Source: Ignavibacteriota bacterium (GTDB lineage: Bacteria; Bacteroidota; Ignavibacteria; Tepidaquicellales; Tepidaquicellaceae). Taken from it: a DNA stretch of 34,842 nucleotides. Each line of letters opens with the position of its first letter. Within the stretch, counting starts at the first letter, position 1. The stretch is from the NCBI GenBank assembly GCA_020437545.1, contig JAGQWH010000018.1, forward strand, positions 1 to 34,842. The letters are read 5' to 3'. Of the stretch, positions 1 through 8,200 are shown piece after piece. The notes under the pieces were generated by a model. That model had not been told where the DNA came from, made no database searches, and worked only from the letters and a program-made list of their open reading frames with translations. The position numbers and the translations under genes are program-made.

Positions 1-252
1 ACTTCTTACTGCTTTGACTTTTGGCATACCCTGAAGTGAAGTTGTAAGCGGATATGTGATCTGATCCTCAATGATCTGAGGACTTCTTCCCTGCCATTCA
101 GTCCATATGATGACCTGATTTTCTGAAAGATCCGGAATTGCATCGACAGGTGTATTCATCATCGAATATATTCCATATCCGACAACACCTATATAAAGAA
201 TAAGTATTATAAACCGGTTGTTTACTGAGAAGTCTATTATTTTTTCTATCAT
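1..252 (-). CDS. CusA/CzcA-type RND efflux permease, N-terminal 84 residues (cut by window edge)
   Basis: Reading the minus strand from an ATG at 252 gives [20 protein letters not shown], then [21 protein letters not shown] and [20 protein letters not shown]. This is the standard start of a heavy-metal RND permease: a cytoplasmic amphipathic segment, TM1, then the first porter domain with the IPDLS and PLTTSLQG motifs. Known members are about 1,030-1,050 residues, so over 90% lies outside the window. The family drives proton-coupled export of Cu+/Ag+ or divalent metals through a TolC-type channel. Its likely partners are the adaptor at 22299-23645 and the channel at 23783-25057, about 22 kb upstream. 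Substrate is inferred from the copper context. Confidence 0.93.
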   Translation of the reverse strand, partial: MIEKIIDFSVNNRFIILILYIGVVGYGIYSMMNTPVDAIPDLSENQVIIWTEWQGRSPQIIEDQITYPLTTSLQGMPKVKAVRS

Positions 253-321
253 GATAATTTAATTAAATTCGCTATCAATAATCTGTTCGTAACAGTCAAC
301 CGGTTTTATAAACCCTGTTAA

Positions 322-1125
322 TTACAGAGTAAATCCCAGTATCAGTCTTACATTGTTTCTTTCCTGTTCATCAAGCACCAAAGCGCTGTTTGGCTCATTT
401 ACCGAACGCTGAATTGCCGGGATCTGCGGCAGATAGGTACATGCCATAAACCAGCTTTCGCCTCTGTAACTTATATTCGGTCCTATAAACATTGATGAGA
501 ATATGGAACCTTCTCCGTTTGGATATTCGGTATGACTTCTGGCTTCAAGACCAACGGAAAAATCATGCGATATATCATAAGCCAGACCGAGATCAAATTC
601 CATCTCAAATTTTTTGGATGTCGGATCCGGTGACGGATTATATTCCCATTCATATTCACCGACTGCATTGAATGCAATCAGAAATTTTTTGGATATTTGT
701 TTGTCGGTTATAAGCTTTGCTTCAAGTTTTATTTCATCAGTATTTAATCCGAGTTCAATGTATGGCGCAAAACCGATCCCGTCCTTATATTTATTAAATA
801 ACTGGTATTTCCATTCTGAAGAGATCCCTTTGAATTCAAATTCAGTATCATAATTACCGGTTGTACTGTTAGCTTTAGTTACATTCTTTGTATTCAGATA
901 AAATGCAGTCTGAAGTTTATTGGTAAGTCCGACTTCAAATTCAAGCCTGTTCTCAAAAGCAGAATAAAATGTTTCACGGCTGCCTTTATAGGTAGTCCAG
1001 ATCTCCATATCCTTTTCATTCTTGGCAAGTGTTGATGATTCGTAAGTATAAGTGAATCTCCTGTCATCAGAGTATGTAAAGTCAGTTAATAAAAAAACGG
1101 ATAGTACAGCTAAAATTTTTCTCAT
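322..1125 (-). CDS. Outer-membrane beta-barrel protein of unknown function
   Basis: A 267-residue protein with a signal peptide (residues 1-19, hydrophobic core AVLSVFLLTDF). The mature part alternates polar and hydrophobic residues in short amphipathic strands (for example LEFEVGLTNKLQTAFYLNT and FEMEFDLGLAYDI). It ends in the aromatic-rich strand VRLILGFTL, with a penultimate/terminal pattern typical of beta-barrels inserted by BAM. No catalytic or metal-binding cluster is visible. It lies 69 bp upstream of the CusA-type permease and downstream of the HMA-MauE gene, so it is probably co-expressed with metal efflux. A role as an outer-membrane accessory or sensor is only a guess from context. 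Confidence 0.75.
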   Translation of the reverse strand: MRKILAVLSVFLLTDFTYSDDRRFTYTYESSTLAKNEKDMEIWTTYKGSRETFYSAFENRLEFEVGLTNKLQTAFYLNTKNVTKANSTTGNYDTEFEFKGISSEWKYQLFNKYKDGIGFAPYIELGLNTDEIKLEAKLITDKQISKKFLIAFNAVGEYEWEYNPSPDPTSKKFEMEFDLGLAYDISHDFSVGLEARSHTEYPNGEGSIFSSMFIGPNISYRGESWFMACTYLPQIPAIQRSVNEPNSALVLDEQERNNVRLILGFTL

Positions 1126-1205
1126 TGTTTAGATTTAATTTTTAAAGCTGATAATATACACATTTTTGTTATTTATATTAAGTCTTAATAAGAATATTTT
1201 TGAAT

Positions 1206-1940
1206 TCACATTAACACAAGCATTACAATTGCCATGGCCACCATTAACAGGTCTTCTATGATGGTGATCGTGCTCATTGGCAAATTAAAAACCGTTCCAA
1301 GACATGCGCACAGAATTGTCCTTTTCTGCATGACACTCTGTATCACACCGATACTGCTGATTCCCATTACTATAATTGTGGCTGAATTTGTAAACGCCGG
1401 ATTGATCTGAAGCAAATACAATACACCGAGTGTAAGTTCTATATAGGGATAAACAAAACCATATCCGTACCATTTTTTCGCAATGATATCATACGAACTG
1501 TAAGACGAAGCAAAGTTTGACACATCCAGCATTTTAAAGAATGAGAATACAATAAAAAAACCCGCCATGAAATTATTCATGGCATTCATCCAGTCAAAAC
1601 TGCCTGATCTAATTTCAAGAATTGTCACTCCTAGTATAATATAGAGGAACACTATTATTAAAGGTTTGTAAGTTTTTAATTTTGAAACTTCCTCAGGCAC
1701 TTTCTCTGTTGCTGGATTATGATCCGAAGATACTTCTTCTCCAAGCATATAATCACCGGCATTTTTCAATTCAGAATTAAACGTTTCTTTGTCAATATGT
1801 TGCCGCATTTTGATCTCAGCTTCCGGCGGCTCAAGAGTGACAATCACATTCTCAACTCCCTTAACTTCGGATAAAGTCTTTTGAACCCTTTTTACACAAC
1901 TGTTGCAGGTCATGCCCGATACTTTGAATTTATGTGTCAT
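1206..1940 (-). CDS. HMA domain fused to MauE/DoxX-like membrane domain
   Basis: A 244-residue fusion. Residues 1-68 are a heavy-metal-associated (HMA) domain with the Cu(I) motif GMTCNSC at 9-15. A hydrophilic linker follows, then four or more membrane helices from about residue 93 to the end. The membrane part carries CACLGTVFNLP near residue 210, a Cys-containing loop typical of the MauE/DoxX-like set found next to metal P-type ATPases. The start is 25 bp from the end of the CopB-type ATPase, so the two are almost certainly one transcript. Inference: the HMA domain takes Cu(I) and the membrane part shuttles metal or electrons beside the ATPase. The exact reaction is unknown. Confidence 0.85.
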   Translation of the reverse strand: MTHKFKVSGMTCNSCVKRVQKTLSEVKGVENVIVTLEPPEAEIKMRQHIDKETFNSELKNAGDYMLGEEVSSDHNPATEKVPEEVSKLKTYKPLIIVFLYIILGVTILEIRSGSFDWMNAMNNFMAGFFIVFSFFKMLDVSNFASSYSSYDIIAKKWYGYGFVYPYIELTLGVLYLLQINPAFTNSATIIVMGISSIGVIQSVMQKRTILCACLGTVFNLPMSTITIIEDLLMVAMAIVMLVLM

Positions 1941-1965
1941 ATTGAATGATTTATAATGAATTTAT

Positions 1966-4023
1966 TTAATTAATTTGTCTTTTTAATAACCGGGCATTTA
2001 CTGCAACTATAATTGTACTCAGACTCATGAATACAGCGCCAACAGCAGGTCCCAATACAAATCCCGATGAATATAAAACTCCCGCTGCAAGCGGAATTGC
2101 AATTACATTATATCCAGTAGCCCATGCAATATTCTGGATCATTTTATTGTATGTAGCTTTACCGAATAAGATCAGACTTGCTATGTCTTTTGGATTACTG
2201 TTGACGAGGACTATATCAGCCGTTTCAACGGCTACGTCTGTTCCGGATCCAACTGCTATTCCAACATCAGCCTGTGCTAAAGCAGGAGCATCGTTTACTC
2301 CGTCTCCGGTCATCGCAACAAACTCACCTTTGCACTGAAGCTCTTTTACAATCTCAACTTTCTGATGTGGTAAAACTTCTGAATAGTATCCGTCAAGTCC
2401 GAGTTCGTCCGATACTGCTTTTGCAACGGTCTCATTATCGCCTGTTGCCATCATTACTTTGATCCCGTTTTTCCTGAATATTCTAATCGCATCATTACTT
2501 TCAGGTCTGATGGTATCAGCTAAAGAAATATACCCCGCAACTTTCCCATCAATTATTACAAACACAACTGTCTCAGCTTTACTTGAAAAAGATCCTTCAG
2601 GAAAAGTCAGATCATTCTCCTTCAGATAACCCGGACTTACCACTTTTACGGATTTCCCTTCCACTATTGCTTCTACGCCTTTTCCGGTGATAGCATTAAA
2701 ATTCTCAGCATCCGGAATTTTCAGATCAAGATCTTTAACTTTATCGATTATACCAACTGCAATGGGATGCTCGGATGACTGTTCGAGTGCGCTCGCCAGT
2801 CTGAGCATCTCTTCTGCTGAAATTCCGGAGACACTTTCAAAACGGGTAACACCAAATATACCTGTTGTAAGTGTTCCGGTTTTATCAAACAATAAAACAG
2901 TTATCTTCCGGGATTCTTCAAACGCAGTTCTGTTGCGGATAAGAAGTCCGTGCTGTGCAGATACGGAAATAGAAATAGCGACAACTAAAGGTATTGCCAG
3001 TCCAAGCGCATGAGGACAGGTTATTACCATTACAGTTACCATTCTTTCTAATGCAAATACAAACGGATATCCTGCGATCAGCCAGACAGCCAGTGTTCCG
3101 AATCCAATTGTCAATGCAATATAAGTCAGCCATTTAGCAGCGCGGTCTGAAAGATTCTGCATTCTGGATTTTGTCTTCTGTGCTTCTGCAACAAGGGTTA
3201 TAACTTTATTCAGATAACTGTCTTTACCTGTATGTTCCACTTTCATCTTAAGAGAGCCGTTACCATTGATCGAACCGCCTATGACTTTACTGTCTTTATC
3301 TTTTTTAACCGGCTTGGATTCTCCGGTCAGCATGGATTCATTTACATAACTGCTGCCTTCTGTGATTATTCCGTCTGCCGGAACTTTCTCTCCAGGTTTG
3401 ATAAGTATGGTGTCATTTATTTTCAACATGTCAAGTTTGACATCTTCAACATTTCCATATTCATCTACTCTGTGCGCTTCAGCCGGCATCATGCTGACCA
3501 GTAATTGTAATGCCTTTGACGCGCCCAGTACTGACTTCATTTCGATCCAGTGTCCTAGTAACATTATGTCTATAAGTGTCGCGAGTTCCCAGAAAAAATC
3601 AACTCCCTTTAGTCCAAACACAGTTGCAGTACTGTAAAAATATGCTACTGATATAGCCATCGCGATCAGTGTCATCATACCCGGATTCTTAGATCTCACT
3701 TCTTCATAAAATCCTTTTAAGAACGGTAAACCGCCCCAGAAGTAAACGATCGAAGAGAGTACAAAAAGAATATATGGATTGCCCGGCAGCAGCCATTCAT
3801 ACCCGAAGAACATCTGTATCATGGGAGAGAAGATCAAAATGGGAATGGTAAGTATTAGTGTAACCCAAAACCGTTTCTTGAAATCCTCAATCATCATCTG
3901 ATGATGATCATGTCCTTCCATTCCCATAGGGATGTTTTCATGACCCATTTTTGAATGATCCATTTTACTGTGATCTATTTTTGAGTGATCCATTTTACTG
4001 TGATCCATTTTTGAATGATCCAT
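1966..4023 (-). CDS. copB: CopB-type P1B copper-exporting ATPase with His-rich MDHSK repeats
   Basis: A 685-residue metal P-type ATPase. In order: a His/Met-rich cytoplasmic tail (residues 1-44) with five MDHSK/IDHSK repeats and GHDHHQM; transmembrane helices; the actuator motif TGES (233-236); the metal-site motif CPH (336-338) in TM6; the phosphorylated Asp in DKTGT (380-384); then GDGVNDAP; and two last helices with MSLSTIIVA. CPH rather than CPC, plus a His-rich tail in place of an HMA domain, defines the CopB (P1B-3) class known for Cu(I)/Cu(II)/Ag export. Length is normal and no lesion is seen. It follows the DUF3347 lipoprotein gene (47 bp gap) and precedes HMA-MauE. A truncated relative lies at 9304-9671. 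Confidence 0.96.
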   Translation of the reverse strand: MDHSKMDHSKMDHSKIDHSKMDHSKMGHENIPMGMEGHDHHQMMIEDFKKRFWVTLILTIPILIFSPMIQMFFGYEWLLPGNPYILFVLSSIVYFWGGLPFLKGFYEEVRSKNPGMMTLIAMAISVAYFYSTATVFGLKGVDFFWELATLIDIMLLGHWIEMKSVLGASKALQLLVSMMPAEAHRVDEYGNVEDVKLDMLKINDTILIKPGEKVPADGIITEGSSYVNESMLTGESKPVKKDKDSKVIGGSINGNGSLKMKVEHTGKDSYLNKVITLVAEAQKTKSRMQNLSDRAAKWLTYIALTIGFGTLAVWLIAGYPFVFALERMVTVMVITCPHALGLAIPLVVAISISVSAQHGLLIRNRTAFEESRKITVLLFDKTGTLTTGIFGVTRFESVSGISAEEMLRLASALEQSSEHPIAVGIIDKVKDLDLKIPDAENFNAITGKGVEAIVEGKSVKVVSPGYLKENDLTFPEGSFSSKAETVVFVIIDGKVAGYISLADTIRPESNDAIRIFRKNGIKVMMATGDNETVAKAVSDELGLDGYYSEVLPHQKVEIVKELQCKGEFVAMTGDGVNDAPALAQADVGIAVGSGTDVAVETADIVLVNSNPKDIASLILFGKATYNKMIQNIAWATGYNVIAIPLAAGVLYSSGFVLGPAVGAVFMSLSTIIVAVNARLLKRQIN
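3949..4023 (-). repeat. Tandem coding repeat, five MDHSK units
   Basis: The first 75 coding bases of the CopB-type ATPase are five 15-bp units. Ser codons alternate between TCA and AGT, so the true DNA period is 30 bp, about 2.5 copies. Such an array could gain or lose His/Met units by slippage. Confidence 0.85.
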
Positions 4024-4070
4024 AATCTGCTTATATTATAAAGTTATTATTAATTTCAATTAAAATATTC

Positions 4071-4712
4071 TTATAATTCTTCTTTTATCTCTCCGCATTT
4101 AAGCATTTTTTCACCAAAATAGGGATTCATAATTTCTTTATCTTTAGAAAGCCAGTAAGCGCCTTTTCTGTCGAATGCCATTGGGCAATATACAACATAA
4201 GTAGTACCGGACTTCAATCCGAAACTTTTTATTGTGCAATACATGATCTCTGAGATATGGCTGAAATAAGAGCGCTTATTCTCTAAACCATCTATGTGAA
4301 TCATCTCCTGCAATTTTTTATTATATAGATCGGAATGGTTTTCCCATGCTTTGAGTCCGGCTTCTTTCATTCCGGATGTGCTTACTCCTGCTATATTATC
4401 AGCCATTTTTTTTGCATTAACATCTGCTGCCGGTACATCAGAAGCTACCAGAGCATCTTTTATTTCTAAATATGCTTCCAGAACTTTTTGCAATTCTTCT
4501 TGTGAAGCTTCAGAGATCTGATAAGGTGTTTCGAGTATGATTATATCCTTATGTGCTAAATTATCAGCAAGGCTTTTATGCTGTTTATGCATATCGTTTT
4601 GTCCCACGGTATCACCAGTTTTTTCTCTTTGTTTATCCGGTTGATTTTTCTGACATGATGAAACAACTATCAAAAACGTAATTAGCACAATAATTTTAAA
4701 TTTTATTTTCAT
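4071..4712 (-). CDS. DUF3347 metal-site lipoprotein
   Basis: A 213-residue lipoprotein with hydrophobic signal and lipobox VVSSC (Cys20). A His/Lys-rich linker (DMHKQHKSLADNLAHKD) is followed by the helical DUF3347 region (about 60-160). The C-terminal segment has VVYCPMAFDRKGAYWLSK, NPYFGEKMLKCGEI, with two Cys and two Met positioned as possible Cu(I) ligands. DUF3347 occurs alone or at the C-terminus of CusB-like adaptors in Bacteroidota. Here it is a stand-alone protein directly upstream of copB, after the PII-like gene. A periplasmic copper-delivery role is inferred from family and context. Confidence 0.85.
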   Translation of the reverse strand: MKIKFKIIVLITFLIVVSSCQKNQPDKQREKTGDTVGQNDMHKQHKSLADNLAHKDIIILETPYQISEASQEELQKVLEAYLEIKDALVASDVPAADVNAKKMADNIAGVSTSGMKEAGLKAWENHSDLYNKKLQEMIHIDGLENKRSYFSHISEIMYCTIKSFGLKSGTTYVVYCPMAFDRKGAYWLSKDKEIMNPYFGEKMLKCGEIKEEL

Positions 4713-4771
4713 ATAATTTTAATTTGTTTGATTATAGCAACTTCCGTTTAATATATTTATTTGAATCGTTA

Positions 4772-5125
4772 CTATTTTGACATATTTAATATTTCTTCGC
4801 CTTCTTCACCTGTTCGAATATGTATAGATCTTTCAACATCAATCACACAAATAATGCCATCACCCCGCACTCCTGTTCTACCATGCTTTTTAATAATTTC
4901 TACTATATTGTTTACATCCTTATCTTGTGAAATTATTTCCAGTTTTAACATTTTGCTGTGCATATAAGGAATTTTTGATGAAGGATATTCAAGTTCACCC
5001 GGATCAGAATATCGTCCAGTTCCTTCAGTGTCAGTTACAGTAACACAACAATAACCATCATTTCTAAGTGAACCAAATACATCATTGAATTCACTGGGTC
5101 TAATGAATGCTTTTATCTCTTTCAT
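4772..5125 (-). CDS. PII-like signalling protein (PII-NG-like)
   Basis: A 117-residue protein with the PII fold signature: beta-strand start MKEIKAFIRP, a T-loop region around 36-56, the B-loop TGVRGDG (84-90) and the C-terminal IRTGEEGEE. The B-loop and Arg103 are the nucleotide-binding parts known in GlnB/GlnK. The canonical uridylylated Tyr51 context is not present; the T-loop is short and reads GRYSDPGELEYPSSKIPYMH. That argues against a classical GlnB/GlnK. Literature describes a PII-NG group beside heavy-metal RND and cation efflux genes, and this gene has the same setting. A good AGGAG lies upstream of the ATG. Which effector or partner it senses is unknown. Confidence 0.88.
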   Translation of the reverse strand: MKEIKAFIRPSEFNDVFGSLRNDGYCCVTVTDTEGTGRYSDPGELEYPSSKIPYMHSKMLKLEIISQDKDVNNIVEIIKKHGRTGVRGDGIICVIDVERSIHIRTGEEGEEILNMSK

Positions 5126-5175
5126 TTTATTATCACTCCTATGTTATGGTTATTAAAAAACATCTCATTTTATAA

Positions 5176-6780
5176 TTATTCTTCGATTAAGTAATTTCTC
5201 ATCATACCCATATCTTCATGCTCCAGATTATGGCAATGATATAGATACATTCCTGTATAATCTTTAAATTGCAAAAGCACCTTAACTGAAGTTCCGGGTA
5301 ATAGCAAAAAACTGTCTTTCCAGCCATCATCAATGAAACCATCTTTAAAAGTATTCCAAACATTATCAGAATTACCGTTGTAGGATCTGCTTATAATTTT
5401 AAACTGAGTATTATGAATATGGACAGGGTGTGGCATTTCCATCATACTACCCATCATTCCTCTGCCGCCGCCGCCGTTTACAAACTCCCAGACTTCAGTT
5501 GTATTCAATTTTACTTTTTCCCATTTCGCTACATTATTCATTTCAAAAGTTTTATTGTTGATGGTCCATCTCATATGTCCACCCATTCCCAAATTAAATC
5601 TTCTAGGATTATTATAATTTATTGCATCATTTGGATCTGACTTTTCAAAAGAAGAAATCTCAGATGGCAACTTAAAGTTATTTGCAACACTATTTCTAAT
5701 ATTTATAGAGAGTATATTTAATTCATCACCCATTTCCGGGAGATTGCTATCTCTTCCATGCATCATTCCCATCCTTCCCATTCCCATCATTCCTCCCATT
5801 CCGCTGATAGGAGATGGAAAAGGAAGACTAATCAATTTAACAATATCTCCCGGTGTCTTTTTCGAGAAATCTGCAATAATATCAAATCTTTCAGCCGGAC
5901 CAAAAGTTAAGTAATCTTTCTGAACAAGTTTTCCTAATAATCCGCCATCAGTCCCAATTACTGTTAAAGGAGTTCCGTCGCTCCAGGCTAATTTATAAAC
6001 TCTGGAGTTTGAACCATTTAGCAAACGCAGCCGGTAAGTTTTAGAATCGAGATCAAGAGAAAAATTCTTTTTCCCGTTAACAACTATATGTTCACCTAAA
6101 AATCCGGTCATTCTATCCATAGGTGAATTCATATATACAAGCTGATTATCAGAATCAAAAGTTCTATCCTGAATTACAATAGGAATTTCATCTTCGCCCG
6201 AGGGTAAATTTAATTTACTTTCTTCGTTATCAGAAATAATAAACAAACCGGTTAAACCGCTGTATACCTGCGGACCAGTATTCTCATGAGGATGAGGATG
6301 AAACCAGTAAAAACCTGCTCTGTCCATTACTTCAAATTCATATACATATTCTTCTCCTTTTTCAATAACATATTTCGGATGCCCGTCCATATTAGCCGGG
6401 ATATGTAAACCATGCCAGTGAACTATCGTGGCTTCATCAACTTCATTTTTGAACCTGACTCTTAATCGATCACCGGTCTTTACCCGGAATACAGGTCCTA
6501 GATAATTATCATCCAAATTTTTAAGCGAATCTTTACTCCCTTTTATTACCTCTCCTGAAAATTTCCATACATTTGTTTTACTTCCGGGTAGAATTGAAAC
6601 TCTTGCCGGTTGAGCCGTGAGCTCGATTTCAATATCAGGAGAGAAATCAAGATCCGCTTTCTTATTAGGTTTAGAATTATTTTCGCAGGCAGATATAAAC
6701 GTTGCCGGCAAAAATGCTAATGCGAAAGGAGCGCTTGAATATTTCAGGAAATCTTTTCTATTTATCTTATAATTCTTCAT
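5176..6780 (-). CDS. Multicopper oxidase (CueO/CopA-like), Met-rich lipoprotein
   Basis: A 534-residue three-cupredoxin oxidase. All copper-ligand motifs are present: HWHG (121-124), HPHPH (161-165), HPVHIH in the third domain, and HCHNLEHEDMGM (515-526), with Cys516 as type-1 ligand, His521 and axial Met526. A Met-rich insert (GMGGMMGMGRMGMMHGRD) resembles the Cu(I)-binding loop of CueO-type oxidases. The N-terminus has a KDFLKY/AFLPATF signal with Cys32 as probable lipobox Cys. There is no twin Arg (NRKDF), so Tat export is doubtful. Likely role: oxidation of toxic Cu(I) to Cu(II) in the periplasm. It lies upstream of the PII-like gene. Confidence 0.95.
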   Translation of the reverse strand: MKNYKINRKDFLKYSSAPFALAFLPATFISACENNSKPNKKADLDFSPDIEIELTAQPARVSILPGSKTNVWKFSGEVIKGSKDSLKNLDDNYLGPVFRVKTGDRLRVRFKNEVDEATIVHWHGLHIPANMDGHPKYVIEKGEEYVYEFEVMDRAGFYWFHPHPHENTGPQVYSGLTGLFIISDNEESKLNLPSGEDEIPIVIQDRTFDSDNQLVYMNSPMDRMTGFLGEHIVVNGKKNFSLDLDSKTYRLRLLNGSNSRVYKLAWSDGTPLTVIGTDGGLLGKLVQKDYLTFGPAERFDIIADFSKKTPGDIVKLISLPFPSPISGMGGMMGMGRMGMMHGRDSNLPEMGDELNILSINIRNSVANNFKLPSEISSFEKSDPNDAINYNNPRRFNLGMGGHMRWTINNKTFEMNNVAKWEKVKLNTTEVWEFVNGGGGRGMMGSMMEMPHPVHIHNTQFKIISRSYNGNSDNVWNTFKDGFIDDGWKDSFLLLPGTSVKVLLQFKDYTGMYLYHCHNLEHEDMGMMRNYLIEE

Positions 6781-6855
6781 AGTATTAACTGTCTGTTCTT
6801 ATAATAATAGTTCGCTTTAAAATATTTACCCATAAATCTAAATTGTTTGATAACT

Positions 6856-7548
6856 TCACTTTTGAACTACCTTGTACCATAATAAATGCTCGTAAATGCT
6901 TGACCAATACATTCCAAAAGTAAATCCCCATAATAATTCTTCTACTGGAATTCCCAAAATCATTATATCAGATAATGCCTTTAAGTTCCAGACGATTTCG
7001 ACATAACCAGGATACATCAAATTTAATATTTCAAAAAAGATGAAATATAAAATTAAAAATAGTACTCCTCCAATCCAAATTTTTTTATTTAGGTCAGGTC
7101 TGCAAAAAAGTGTCGACAGAGAGCCTAAGAACATTGCAATGATTCCGCAATAAATATGATTCAGATTTGTAAAAAATGCCAACAGGACAAAAACAACTAC
7201 CGGGGTAAGCAAAATATAAAAATGAACTTTGTGTCTTTTATTGCTTCTTTCAAAAGGATGTAATGGTTCAATACCAGTTCGATTTATCAAACCATATAAG
7301 ACAGAACCAATACCGCCAACCGAAAAAGTAAAAATAAGACTCTCTATATCGAAGCCGGTTTTTTCTGCAAGATCAAAAAGTGTCGGAGGATTCCAGTATT
7401 CAGGAACGAATAGCGGCTCTGTCAGTCCAAAAAGCATCGTCCATAAACTTACTCTTAGCATTTGTATCCTGAGTTTTTTATTCCTGATATAAATAATCGC
7501 CCAGACAATCAAAATAATAATTGACCAGGTTAGCCATGCATATTTCAT
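6856..7548 (-). CDS. Lycopene-cyclase-domain (CarR/CrtYcd-like) membrane protein
   Basis: A 230-residue protein with about seven membrane helices. Two related halves carry motifs recalled from the lycopene cyclase domain (TIGR03462 type): EPLFVPEYWNPPTLF and DIESLIFTFSVGGIG in the first half, PVEELLWGFTFGMYWSSIYEH in the second. The PxEE acidic pair is the presumed catalytic site of heterodimeric-type cyclases. No other carotenoid gene (crtB, crtI, crtE) is in the window, so the substrate is unclear. The ATG is one base past the stop of the DUF5676 gene, so the two are translationally coupled. It is last in a five-gene membrane block. A carotenoid role is family-based; a metal-stress role is inferred. 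Confidence 0.8.
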   Translation of the reverse strand: MKYAWLTWSIIILIVWAIIYIRNKKLRIQMLRVSLWTMLFGLTEPLFVPEYWNPPTLFDLAEKTGFDIESLIFTFSVGGIGSVLYGLINRTGIEPLHPFERSNKRHKVHFYILLTPVVVFVLLAFFTNLNHIYCGIIAMFLGSLSTLFCRPDLNKKIWIGGVLFLILYFIFFEILNLMYPGYVEIVWNLKALSDIMILGIPVEELLWGFTFGMYWSSIYEHLLWYKVVQK

Positions 7549-7549
7549 T

Positions 7550-7828
7550 TTATCCCTGTTTTTTAAAAGAGAAATTATATACAGATGCTATCAGTGCTCC
7601 TACGAACCAGCAAAGAATAAATGTTTCTGCAATTCCTAAAATTGCCTCCCAAACAGGAATATCCATTCGTACGATTGAAGATGTATCAAATCCGTGCAGC
7701 AGGCTGTTGAAGAAAACAACAGTCCGGTCATGACCTAAAATTGTCATCAATAAAACACATCCGAGGTAAAGTAATGCGCCTGTAAATCCAAAAGCCAGTG
7801 CCAGCCTTTTAATGTTAATGGTGTTCAT
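7550..7828 (-). CDS. DUF5676 family small membrane protein
   Basis: About 92 residues from the chosen ATG at 7828 (MNTINIKRLALAFGFTG). A longer frame from 7870 exists, but 7828 has GGAG a few bases upstream and gives the usual start of this family. Two membrane helices: residues about 8-28, and the segment ETFILCWFVGALIASVYN near the end. Between them lies a conserved-looking loop HDRTVVFFNSLLHGFDTSSI. The 5' end overlaps the DUF2933 gene by 14 bp, which suggests coupled translation. DUF5676 has no known function but is often seen in metal and membrane-stress clusters. Confidence 0.82.
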   Translation of the reverse strand: MNTINIKRLALAFGFTGALLYLGCVLLMTILGHDRTVVFFNSLLHGFDTSSIVRMDIPVWEAILGIAETFILCWFVGALIASVYNFSFKKQG

Positions 7829-8021
7829 GATCTTTCTCCACTCCGTTATGATTATTTGAATGCTTGCCATGATGTCCCAGCATAAAAAAATGACCTATAA
7901 ACACTAAAATAATAATAATGAATAAAGTAACCTGGTTGCTGATATTGAAGACGGGCAGCAGGAATATTAAAATAATCGGAAGTATACAGCCAATTATCAT
8001 CCAAAAATGATGCTTATGCAT
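7815..8021 (-). CDS. DUF2933 small membrane protein with His-rich tail
   Basis: A 68-residue protein: a His start (MHKHHFW), two hydrophobic helices with the family-like IGCILPIILIFLLPV, and a His-rich C-terminus (LGHHGKHSNNHNGVEKDHEHH) that could bind metal. DUF2933 is regularly found beside copper/silver resistance genes and isoprenylcysteine methyltransferase-like genes, as here. It lies 8 bp after the YHS gene and overlaps the DUF5676 start. Confidence 0.82.
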   Translation of the reverse strand: MHKHHFWMIIGCILPIILIFLLPVFNISNQVTLFIIIILVFIGHFFMLGHHGKHSNNHNGVEKDHEHH

Positions 8022-8029
8022 GATTTTTT

Positions 8030-8200
8030 TTAATTAAGTTTTTTTAAATATTTTTTTGGATCACTTTCAAATTCTGCCTGGCATCGCGGGCAGCATAAAT
8101 AAACAGTAATACCTTCATATTGAAGTGTTGCATGTACTTTATTGCGGTTTATTTTTTTTCCGCAAACGGGGTCACGTAGTGTTATTTCTTTGTTTTTCAT
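8030..8200 (-). CDS. YHS-type metal-binding microprotein (56 residues)
   Basis: A short gene found by reading the gap. It starts MKNKEITLRDPVCGKKI, continues VHATLQYEGITVYLCCPRC and ends in KKYLKKLN before TAA at 8030. Cys13 in DPVCGK and Cys36, Cys37 and Cys40 in LCCPRC match the YHS/TRASH-like treble-clef metal-binding pattern. There is no signal peptide, so it is probably cytoplasmic. Its ATG overlaps the stop of the methyltransferase gene in an ATGA junction (8197-8200), and DUF2933 begins 8 bp after its end. Stand-alone YHS proteins are common in copper and mercury clusters and are thought to bind or chaperone metal. Confidence 0.9.
   Translation of the reverse strand: MKNKEITLRDPVCGKKINRNKVHATLQYEGITVYLCCPRCQAEFESDPKKYLKKLN

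Noticed and set aside
1285-1473. Minus-strand 62-residue frame inside the HMA-MauE gene
   Set aside because: It is an alternate frame of the conserved membrane domain.
2027-2338. Plus-strand frame of 103 residues opposite copB
   Set aside because: It is antisense to a strongly conserved P-type ATPase and has no recognisable motif; it is a frame shadow.
6661-6780. Tat signal for the multicopper oxidase
   Set aside because: The N-terminus has NRKDF, not a twin Arg; the Cys32 context fits a lipoprotein better.
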